Part shown: piece after piece, positions 1 through 4,845 of the stretch
Position numbering within the stretch: the stretch's first letter is position 1
Layout of the letters: each line of letters begins with the position of its first letter
Source: Candidatus Coatesiibacteriota bacterium
GTDB taxonomy: Bacteria > RBG-13-66-14
Direction: 5' to 3'
DNA: 5,764 bases
Assembly (NCBI GenBank): GCA_030631385.1
Contig: DAOVLG010000137.1
Span: forward strand, 1-5,764
Made by a program: the position numbers and the translations under genes
Notes under the pieces: model-generated
Database searches by the model: none
The model's input: only the letters and a program-made list of their open reading frames with translations
Told to the model about the DNA's origin: nothing

Positions 1-1726
1 AGTCGGGGATGTCCATGGGAGCCTGGCAGGCGCCGGCGAGGAATATGCCCCCGGTGTTTGTCTCGACGGGTCTGAGCTTCGGATGGGCCTCGACGTAAAA
101 GCCGTACTGGTCGTAGCTGATCGAAAGCTTGCGGGCCAGTTCCTTGGCGTCGGGCTGGGGGATCATCGCCGTGGCGACCACGACCATGTCCACCGCTACG
201 TTTATCTGCTTCCCGACGATGGTGTCGGCCCCTTTGAGGATCAGCTTGTCCCCGTCGCGGTAGATGCGGGAGACGCGACCGCGCAGGTAGAGGGCGCCGT
301 CCTGTTCGATGGCCCGGCGGACGAACTCCTCGTAGCGCTTGCCGCCGGCGCGCACGTCCATGTAGAACACGATGGCCTGACCGTCGTGCACGGCGTGCTT
401 GTAGAGCATGGTGTGCTTGGCGGTGTACATGCAGCAGATTTTACTGCAGTACTCGATGCCCTTCTCGGGGCAGCGGGAGCCGATGCACTGGAGGAAGGCC
501 ACCGTTTTGGGTACCTTGCCGTCGGAGGGACGTTTGAGGTCGCCCAGGGTCGGGCCGGAGGAGGTGGTTATTCGCTCGAACTGGAGGCCGTTGATGATGT
601 CCGGGTCGGCGCCGTAGCCGTACTCGCCGTATCCTGTGTATGGGCTGTCCTCGGGCTGGCGCCCCAGCTCGTAGAGGGTGTAGCCGGTGGCCACCACCAC
701 GGCTCCGATGTCGAATTCGAGGATCTCGTCCTGCTGCTCGAAGTCTATCGCGCCGGTGGGGCAGACCTTCTCACAGATCTTGCACTTGCCCTTCTCGAAA
801 TAGATGCAGTGTTCGGCATGGAGAACCGGGATGTTCGGAACGGCTTGGGGGAAGGGCGAGTTGATGGCCTTGGTCATGGCGCCCTTACGTACCTCGGAGG
901 CGTCCTTGTACTTCCCCTCGAATACTCCGAGATCAACCTCGAAGTAGTTGGGCATCCGGGCGGGGCACTTCTCCTGGCAGACGCCGCAGCCGTTGCACAA
1001 CTCGACGTTGACGTAACGGGCCTTCTGGCGGATGGTGGCCTTGAAGTTGCCGATGTAGCCCTCGAGCTTCTCGAGCTCGGCCCAGGAGAGGATGGTGACG
1101 TTGGGATGCTTGGCCACCTCGACCATCCGGGGCGTTAGGATGCACTGGGAACAGTCGAGGGTGGGGAAGGTCTCGTCTAGCTGGGACATGTGGCCGCCGA
1201 TGGAGGGGCTCTTCTCCAAGAGGATTACCTCGTGGCCCCCGTTGGCGATGTCCAGGGTGGCCTGGATGCCGGCGATGCCCCCGCCGATAACGAGGGCCCG
1301 CTTGGTCACCGGGACCCGGATGCGCTCGAGGGGTTCGTCGTAGAGCGTCTTCTCGATCAGCATCTTGGTGAGCTCGATGGCCTTGGGGGTTCCGATCTCC
1401 TTCGAGGGGTGGACCCAGGAGCAGTGCTCGCGGATGTTGGCGCACTCGAGCATGTAGGGGTTCATCCCGGCGGACTCGGCGGTGGAGCGGAAGGTCCTCT
1501 CGTGCATGTGCGGGCTGCAGGCGGAGACCACCACGCCGTCCAGGTCGTGCTCCTTGATCGCCTCGGCGATGAGGTCCTGTCCCGGAGCCGAGCAGACGAA
1601 CGTGTTATCCTCGGCGTGGACCACTCCGGGAACGTTCTTTATCGCCTCGACCACCTTGGGGCAGTCCACCGTGTCGCCGATGTTCTTGCCACAGTGGCAG
1701 ATGAAGACGCCTATTCTGCGGGCCAT
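1..1726 (-). CDS. hdrA: Heterodisulfide reductase subunit A (HdrA), 3'-truncated by the window edge
   Basis: This is the flavin- and iron-sulfur-containing core subunit of soluble HdrABC, which in known members splits electron pairs between a low-potential carrier and a disulfide. 575 codons are visible from ATG at 1726; AAGGAG at 1735-1740 lies 8 bases upstream. Reading the translation in order: an N-terminal domain (about 1-135) with CHC at 10-12; a Rossmann GGGIAG at 148-153 with E171 following for FAD; the family signature CSQCILTPRM at 192-201; an inserted ferredoxin domain with CNGCGVCQEKCP at 244-255 and C307, C315, C318, C322; then VVVATGY at 343-349. C414, C427, C431 and C432 match the conserved C-x12-C-x3-CC cluster site of the thioredoxin-reductase-like domain. 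A second VVVATA stretch lies near 515-520. The frame is open throughout. The last visible residue is close to where the C-terminal ferredoxin domain should begin, so that domain, and any fused MvhD-like or NAD-binding module, lies outside the window. Confidence 0.97.
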   Translation of the reverse strand, partial: MARRIGVFICHCGKNIGDTVDCPKVVEAIKNVPGVVHAEDNTFVCSAPGQDLIAEAIKEHDLDGVVVSACSPHMHERTFRSTAESAGMNPYMLECANIREHCSWVHPSKEIGTPKAIELTKMLIEKTLYDEPLERIRVPVTKRALVIGGGIAGIQATLDIANGGHEVILLEKSPSIGGHMSQLDETFPTLDCSQCILTPRMVEVAKHPNVTILSWAELEKLEGYIGNFKATIRQKARYVNVELCNGCGVCQEKCPARMPNYFEVDLGVFEGKYKDASEVRKGAMTKAINSPFPQAVPNIPVLHAEHCIYFEKGKCKICEKVCPTGAIDFEQQDEILEFDIGAVVVATGYTLYELGRQPEDSPYTGYGEYGYGADPDIINGLQFERITTSSGPTLGDLKRPSDGKVPKTVAFLQCIGSRCPEKGIEYCSKICCMYTAKHTMLYKHAVHDGQAIVFYMDVRAGGKRYEEFVRRAIEQDGALYLRGRVSRIYRDGDKLILKGADTIVGKQINVAVDMVVVATAMIPQPDAKELARKLSISYDQYGFYVEAHPKLRPVETNTGGIFLAGACQAPMDIPD

Positions 1727-1771
1727 TGAACGTTCTCCTTCAGATGTATCGCGCGAAGGTAAGGGTGCGGG

Positions 1772-2050
1772 CTACTCGAACAGGTCCGGCTTCCTGCGCT
1801 CCGGCTCCTGGTGATGGAGGCGGGCGATGAGCCGCCGGCTCTGGGAATACCGCCAGAAGCCGAGGACGGTGATGATGAGTCCCAGGGGGAGGAAGACCCA
1901 ACCGAGGACCTGGTATACAAGCGAATCCCCGAAGAATTTCAGCATTGAGGCCCCCACCGCCCCGAAGCACAGGGCGGTGCGGATGTAGGCCAGGAGTGTC
2001 CTCTCGGCGGCCAGGAGGTTGCGATGGGCGGCCAGCTTCTGCCGTATCAA
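1772..2050 (-). CDS. DUF202 (YidH-like) small inner-membrane protein
   Basis: A 92-residue membrane protein of unknown function. The DUF202 hallmark is present: NLLAAERTLLAYIRTAL at 11-27, followed by two hydrophobic segments at roughly 26-40 and 47-66, then a basic, charged tail (YSQSRR onwards) that is probably cytoplasmic. Family members are usually about 90-120 residues, so it looks complete. The start is TTG at 2050: no in-frame ATG precedes the conserved motif, and AAAGG at 2057-2061 sits 6 bases upstream, overlapping the stop region of the preceding TonB-like gene. Only 3 bases separate the two genes, so translation is probably coupled. hdrA follows after 45 bases. Its place inside an hdr operon is unexpected. 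Family assignment is confident; a role in anchoring or assisting the Hdr complex is only a guess. Confidence 0.88.
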   Translation of the reverse strand: MIRQKLAAHRNLLAAERTLLAYIRTALCFGAVGASMLKFFGDSLVYQVLGWVFLPLGLIITVLGFWRYSQSRRLIARLHHQEPERRKPDLFE

Positions 2051-2053
2051 TTG

Positions 2054-2827
2054 CTACCTTTGTCCGTACTTGCCGATTTTGAGCTGATCGAAGGCGCAGG
2101 CCCCGCCGCTCTGGTCGGTGGCGGATTCCTCCCACGTATCCTCGTTGTCGGCGTCAATCGTTGAAATCGCCGCGTCTTCGCCAAAGACGTGGACGTACAT
2201 ACCCCGGCTCAATCCACTCTCAAGCCCCGCGCACTCCCAGCGGGTGGCGTAAACCGCGTCCAGAAGCTTCTCGTCGGCGGCACGGTGTCCACTGGTGCGG
2301 ATGATCCACGCCTTGAGCACCAGCCCCAACTCATCGGCTTCGACGCCAACGATGGCGAAGCCGCCTTCGGCGACCGGGAGATAATCAACCCGTAAGGGTT
2401 CCAGGGGCCGGAGCTCCAGAACCGGCTCGGAGGTCTCCAGCGTTTCAACCGGTTCGGGGGCCACCGGGGCCAAGGGATCGCCGGGAAGGATGCCCAGCTT
2501 GAAGGTGAACGGCACGGTGATGCGGCTCGAAACGGGGACGCCGTTCAGAGTGGCCGGATTCCACCGTGTTTCCCTCGCCGTATCGAGTGAGGCGAGATCA
2601 ATATCCTCCCTGCCGCTGGTCTTCACGATCCAGGCCTCGCTCACGCTTCCATCGCCGCCTATCAGAAGGCCGATCCGGCATTCGCCCTCGAAGGAATCCT
2701 CCAGGGCCGCTGGTGGGTAGACGGGCGGTTCGATGGGCTCCGCCGGTTCGGGTGCGGTGTAGTTCTCGGTCCCCCAGGAGAGGCAGGCGAAAACGAGCAG
2801 AACGACGGTTGTCCGAAAACCCTTCAT
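2054..2827 (-). CDS. Exported protein with two tandem TonB C-terminal-like domains
   Basis: A 257-residue protein starting at ATG 2827, five bases after the hdrB stop. The N-terminus is a signal peptide (MKGFRTTVVLLVFACLSWG). C15 in VFAC could be a lipidation site, although F before A is atypical, so ordinary signal peptidase cleavage is equally possible. A short Pro/Glu-rich linker (about 25-39) leads to a TonB-C-like domain at about 40-111, with PPAAL, GDGSVSEAWIVKTSG, TRWNPATLNG and VPFTF. A second Pro/Glu-rich linker (115-144) leads to a diverged copy at about 147-215, where EADELGLVLKAWIIRTSG and ATRWECAGL align with the first copy. The AWI-TSG motif recurs 108 residues apart. The C-terminal 40 residues are acidic and unassigned. 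Unlike classical TonB there is no long periplasmic spacer and no ExbB/ExbD nearby, so an energy-transducing role is doubtful; a periplasmic binding or scaffold role fits as well. The only Shine-Dalgarno-like match (AAGG, 2842-2845) is 14 bases upstream, which favours coupling to hdrB translation. Confidence 0.85.
   Translation of the reverse strand: MKGFRTTVVLLVFACLSWGTENYTAPEPAEPIEPPVYPPAALEDSFEGECRIGLLIGGDGSVSEAWIVKTSGREDIDLASLDTARETRWNPATLNGVPVSSRITVPFTFKLGILPGDPLAPVAPEPVETLETSEPVLELRPLEPLRVDYLPVAEGGFAIVGVEADELGLVLKAWIIRTSGHRAADEKLLDAVYATRWECAGLESGLSRGMYVHVFGEDAAISTIDADNEDTWEESATDQSGGACAFDQLKIGKYGQR
2057..2061 (-). promoter_or_regulatory. Ribosome binding site for the DUF202 gene (TTG start)
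   Basis: AAAGG on the minus strand, 6 bases before TTG at 2050 and directly preceding the TAG stop of the upstream TonB-like gene (2054-2056). A ribosome ending on the upstream gene would cover this site, consistent with coupled translation. Confidence 0.65.
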
Positions 2828-2832
2828 ATGCG

Positions 2833-3696
2833 TCAGACGAACCTTGCCGACACGGACTTGGTTGTAACCAGGTGCAGGTTGAGTCCGAGATCCTTTGGTT
2901 TGTGGCCGTAGGCCAGGCCGATGAGTTCGGTGAGGTAGACGATAGGTATCCGCAGCTTCCGCCCGGCGATGCGGCTGGCGCCGCCCTGGCGCATGTCCAG
3001 GTTGGCGTTGCACATGGGACAGACCACGGCGATGCAATCCGCGCCGGCCTTCGTCGCCGCCACGAGGATTTCGGCGGCCAGTTTCTCCACGATGTCCACC
3101 CGGCTGAACGGGAAGGCCGCGCCGCAGCACTCGGTGCGGTGACTCCAGTCCACCGGTTCGGCGCCGATGCTCTCCAGGATCCGCTCCATCTTGCGCGGTT
3201 CCTCGGTGTCATCCACGGTGGCGTAATCCGGCGGTCGGGTCAGAAGACAACCATAGTAGCAGGCGACCTTGAGGCCCTCAAGGGGGCGGTGGACCTTCTT
3301 CTCGATCTCCTTCAGCCCGAGGTCGTCGAAGAGAAAGTCCACGATGTGCCTCACCGGGACCGAGCCGTCGTAGGTGTCCTCGATGGTCTGGCTAACCTTG
3401 GCAGCCAGCTCGGGGTCGTGCTTCAACTCGTAGTTGGTCGCCGAAAGGCGGGCGTAGCACGCGGCGCACGTGGTGAGCACCGGAAGGTTCATCGGTTTGG
3501 CCTGCAACAGGTTGTAGGCTCCCAGGGAGATGCTAAGAAGCTTCGAGTGGTGGTGGCCGGGCGAGGCCGCACAGCAGACCCAGTCGGGAACCTCTTCAAG
3601 CTCTATGCTCAGGTCCTTGAACACGGCGCGGGTGCTCATCTCGTACTCGCGGCTCGTGCCGTGGTTGGAGCAACCGGGGTAGAACGCGATTTTCAA
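2833..3696 (-). CDS. hdrB: Heterodisulfide reductase subunit B (HdrB)
   Basis: The catalytic, disulfide-reducing subunit of soluble HdrABC. It is 287 residues, the usual length for HdrB. Both CCG (cysteine-rich) domains are complete: FYPGCS with C9, then C41-C42, then CAACYARL with C77 and C80; and C150, then C190-C191 in ECCGAAFPFSR, then CPMCNANLD with C226 and C229. In the structurally characterised methanogen HdrB, this pattern binds two non-cubane 4Fe-4S clusters that cleave the CoM-S-S-CoB disulfide. Keeping all ten cysteines indicates a competent reductase, not a degenerate CCG protein. The start is TTG at 3696, chosen because MKIAFYPGC is the canonical HdrB opening and GGGAGG lies 6 bases upstream. 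hdrC ends 25 bases upstream and the TonB-like gene begins 5 bases downstream. The natural substrate in a bacterium lacking methanogenesis cannot be read from sequence. Confidence 0.96.
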   Translation of the reverse strand: MKIAFYPGCSNHGTSREYEMSTRAVFKDLSIELEEVPDWVCCAASPGHHHSKLLSISLGAYNLLQAKPMNLPVLTTCAACYARLSATNYELKHDPELAAKVSQTIEDTYDGSVPVRHIVDFLFDDLGLKEIEKKVHRPLEGLKVACYYGCLLTRPPDYATVDDTEEPRKMERILESIGAEPVDWSHRTECCGAAFPFSRVDIVEKLAAEILVAATKAGADCIAVVCPMCNANLDMRQGGASRIAGRKLRIPIVYLTELIGLAYGHKPKDLGLNLHLVTTKSVSARFV

Positions 3697-3702
3697 CGGA
3701 GG

Positions 3703-3708
3703 CCTCCC
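3703..3708 (-). promoter_or_regulatory. Ribosome binding site for hdrB (TTG start)
   Basis: GGGAGG on the minus strand, 6 bases before TTG at 3696. This strong site supports the non-ATG start of hdrB, which also coincides with the conserved HdrB N-terminus. Confidence 0.75.
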
Positions 3709-3721
3709 AGGCTCTATTCGC

Positions 3722-4297
3722 CTAATCCTCTTCAGACTCTATCCGTATTACCCGATCGTAGATGTCCTTGATTGCCTGCTGGCCCTTCTTGGAGCTTCGG
3801 TGGGGGAGGAGCTTCAGCTTGCCTTTGAAGAGAAGCCCCGGCAGTTTGGACATGTTGTTGAAGAAGTGGCCGCTGGTCAGGTTGTAAGTGGCGGCGAGCT
3901 GCGCCTCGAACAGGCGGCCGTGCATCCTGACCGTGCCCAGAAAGCGGTTGGTGAAGGTCGTCAGGTTGCGATTCGGCGGTTTGATTCCCCGCATCCGGGC
4001 GATCTGCCGCAGGGCGTCCATGACGGCGGCGACCGATACGCCCTTGGGACAGCGGGTGTAGCACGTCTCACAACTGGCGCAGATCCAGGGCGTATTCACC
4101 TTCAGGAGCTCATCGCCGTGACCGAGCTGCAAAAAGCGGATGACCTGGTTCGGCATGATCTCCATCTCGTAGGAGGTCGGACAGCCGGCCGTGCAGTTGC
4201 CGCACTGGTAGCACTCGGCGATCACCTGACCCGACAGTTCTTCGACCTGCTGCCGGATGCCGCCCCGAAGCTTTTCCAGTTCGAGTTTTAGTTCCAT
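3722..4297 (-). CDS. hdrC: Heterodisulfide reductase subunit C (HdrC)
   Basis: The electron-transfer subunit that links HdrA to HdrB. It has 191 residues from ATG 4297, with AAAGG at 4304-4308 six bases upstream. Two classical 4Fe-4S motifs are present: CYQCGNCTAGCP (C29, C32, C35, C39) and CASCETCYTRCP (C73, C76, C79, C83). The conserved MPNQVIRFLQLG helix lies between them. The C-terminal half (from about 90) is a basic helical region with NRFLGTVRMHGRLFE, typical of HdrC. No membrane segment is present and no HdrE-like cytochrome b neighbours it, so this belongs to the soluble HdrABC type, not the membrane HdrDE type. It is the first gene of the operon, behind the promoter at 4418-4447. 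The order hdrC-hdrB matches many HdrABC loci, but hdrA is displaced by two inserted genes. Confidence 0.96.
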   Translation of the reverse strand: MELKLELEKLRGGIRQQVEELSGQVIAECYQCGNCTAGCPTSYEMEIMPNQVIRFLQLGHGDELLKVNTPWICASCETCYTRCPKGVSVAAVMDALRQIARMRGIKPPNRNLTTFTNRFLGTVRMHGRLFEAQLAATYNLTSGHFFNNMSKLPGLLFKGKLKLLPHRSSKKGQQAIKDIYDRVIRIESEED

Positions 4298-4335
4298 GGG
4301 TTACCTTTGGGGAGCGTAGTTTGCGAAATAATGAA

Positions 4336-4380
4336 CGTATTGGTGAAACGATACGGCTCGCTCTATGGCAAGCCCGTACC
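4336..4380 (-). promoter_or_regulatory. Two overlapping potential stem-loops in the hdrC leader
   Basis: In the predicted transcript leader (about 4298-4410), bases 4371-4380 can pair with 4350-4358 (GGTACGG then CT against AG then CCGTATC). This gives nine pairs including one G-U, with a bulge at 4373. Bases 4351-4355 can instead pair with 4336-4340 (CGTAT/ATACG). The two stems share 4351-4355 and so exclude each other. No known riboswitch class is recognisable and the stems are short, so regulation is only a possibility. Confidence 0.25.
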
Positions 4381-4417
4381 GCAGGAAGGTCCAAGATACC
4401 CGCTCATTTCAGGGGCG

Positions 4418-4447
4418 AACCTAGCAGACGTACCGTCCATTTGTCAA
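4418..4447 (-). promoter_or_regulatory. Sigma70-like promoter of the hdr operon
   Basis: The minus strand carries a perfect -35 TTGACA (4442-4447), an 18-base spacer, and TAGGTT (4418-4423) preceded by TGC, giving an extended -10 (TG one base before the hexamer). The -10 matches consensus at three of six positions. A transcript would begin near 4410, leaving a leader of about 110 bases before hdrC. This is the only convincing promoter upstream of hdrC in the gap. Confidence 0.6.
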
Positions 4448-4461
4448 GAACAGCGGGGCTC

Positions 4462-4478
4462 TTGAGTTGACTTCTCAA
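4462..4478. repeat. Short inverted repeat upstream of the hdr promoter (possible operator)
   Basis: TTGAG and CTCAA arms enclose seven bases, placed 14 bases upstream of the -35 box. The size and position would suit a dimeric regulator, but five-base arms arise easily by chance and no regulator gene is in view. Confidence 0.2.
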
Positions 4479-4507
4479 TTAACCTACACCGGGCGTACAA
4501 ACATGGG

Positions 4508-4566
4508 GCGATCCCTCTTCGGGCCGCCAGCGTAGCACGCTGGACCAACGCAGCGCGTTGGATCGC
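4508..4566. repeat. Cloverleaf-like palindromic element
   Basis: Outer arms GCGATCC (4508-4514) and GGATCGC (4560-4566) are exact reverse complements. They enclose two adjacent perfect hairpins, CCAGCGT-AGC-ACGCTGG (4527-4543) and CCAACGC-AGC-GCGTTGG (4545-4561), with identical stem lengths and identical AGC loops, one base apart. The outer arm and the second hairpin share GG at 4560-4561. The layout resembles a REP- or MITE-like intergenic element; it is too short and lacks the conserved bases to be a tRNA. Confidence 0.6.
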
Positions 4567-4628
4567 AGTTCCGCGAGGAAAGGTCCAGGTATTCGAGAAT
4601 TATTCCCCGCGAGCGAAACCATTCAGAT

Positions 4629-4654
4629 AAAAACGGGAGGACCTGAAGGTCCTC
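4629..4654 (-). terminator. Palindrome with T-run, possible secondary terminator
   Basis: GAGGACCT and AGGTCCTC form an eight-base perfect palindrome around two bases (4637-4654). On the minus strand it is followed by CCG and then TTTTT (4629-4633). It could catch read-through from the gene at 4846-5733. Equally, it may be a member of the same palindromic repeat class as the element at 4684-4705, since both contain GACCT and AGGTC. Confidence 0.4.
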
Positions 4655-4683
4655 ACCTGCAAGCTTGTCCGTCGGTGATGTAG

Positions 4684-4705
4684 GGGCCGACCTTTAGGTC
4701 GGCCC
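4684..4705. repeat. Perfect ten-base palindrome with two-base loop
   Basis: GGGCCGACCT and AGGTCGGCCC are exact reverse complements around TT. Neither side has a T-run next to the stem, so it is not a standard intrinsic terminator. It looks like a REP-type intergenic palindrome. The neighbouring 4637-4654 element shares its inner GACCT/AGGTC core. Confidence 0.6.
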
Positions 4706-4714
4706 GGAAGGCTA

Positions 4715-4749
4715 CCCTCTCCCTGTGGGAGAGGGGCGGGGGGTGAGGG
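4715..4749 (+). repeat. CCCTCTCC-type intergenic repeat, copy A
   Basis: A perfect nine-base hairpin, CCCTCTCCC-TGT-GGGAGAGGG (4715-4735), is followed by a G-rich stretch ending GGGGTGAGGG (4740-4749). The same layout recurs in copy B directly downstream. Similar CCCTCTCC...GGGGTGAGGG sequences are widespread as intergenic repeats in GC-rich bacterial genomes. Confidence 0.65.
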
Positions 4750-4761
4750 CTGCCATTTTCC

Positions 4762-4797
4762 CCCTCTCCTCCTTGGGGGGAGGGTTGGGGTGAGGGG
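4762..4797 (+). repeat. CCCTCTCC-type intergenic repeat, copy B
   Basis: This is a diverged second copy in the same orientation. CCCTCTCCTCC faces GGGGGGAGGG across TT (4762-4784) with mismatches, and the copy ends with the same GGGGTGAGGG (4787-4796) as copy A. The two copies are 12 bases apart. Confidence 0.6.
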
Positions 4798-4799
4798 TG

Positions 4800-4831
4800 A
4801 AAAAAGGGCGGGGTACTCAAGCCCCCGCCCT
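4800..4831 (-). terminator. Intrinsic terminator of the secreted repeat protein gene
   Basis: On the minus strand, starting 14 bases after the TAA stop, AGGGCGGGG (4823-4831) and CCCCGCCCT (4805-4813) form a perfect nine-pair GC-rich stem with a nine-base loop. A T tract follows at once, covering 4800-4805 if the last T of the stem is included. This is a textbook Rho-independent terminator, and it separates this gene from the hdr operon. Confidence 0.88.
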
Positions 4832-4845
4832 ACATCTAACAAACG

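Larger units (their letters stand above)
4298..4845. other. Gene-free, hairpin-rich intergenic region
   Basis: These 548 bases separate the secreted repeat protein from hdrC, both on the minus strand. I see no credible coding sequence: the possible reading frames translate to proline/arginine-rich strings generated by the palindromic repeats. From right to left the region holds an intrinsic terminator, two CCCTCTCC-type repeats, two perfect palindromes, a cloverleaf-like element, a weak inverted repeat, the hdr promoter and a structured leader. These are entered separately. Confidence 0.8.

Noticed and set aside
83..1138. Long plus-strand open frame of 351 codons
   Set aside because: It lies antisense to hdrA, whose translation carries every expected motif. 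The frame is open because of GC-rich codon positions in hdrA, and its product is a low-complexity V/G/L/D-rich string.
1..1726. Selenocysteine or frameshift in hdrA
   Set aside because: The frame was read codon by codon from 1726 to the edge with no in-frame stop, and all expected cysteines are encoded by TGC or TGT.
2828..3130. N-terminal extension of the TonB-like protein to an ATG at 3130
   Set aside because: The extension overlaps the hdrB coding sequence in another frame and is R/G-rich. The ATG at 2827 gives a clean signal peptide right after the hdrB stop.
2566..3771. Plus-strand open frame of 401 codons
   Set aside because: It is antisense to hdrB and part of the TonB-like gene. Its product is arginine-rich without a recognisable domain.
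4508..4566. tRNA or tRNA-like gene in the cloverleaf palindrome
   Set aside because: At 59 bases it is too short, and the conserved T-arm GTTCGA-type sequence and D-arm bases are missing.
4508..4831. CRISPR array
   Set aside because: The repeats are different palindromes with no constant repeat-spacer period.
4600..4842. Minus-strand 80-codon open frame in the intergenic region
   Set aside because: It is made of translated palindromic repeats (proline/arginine-rich) and overlaps the terminator; no gene-like features.
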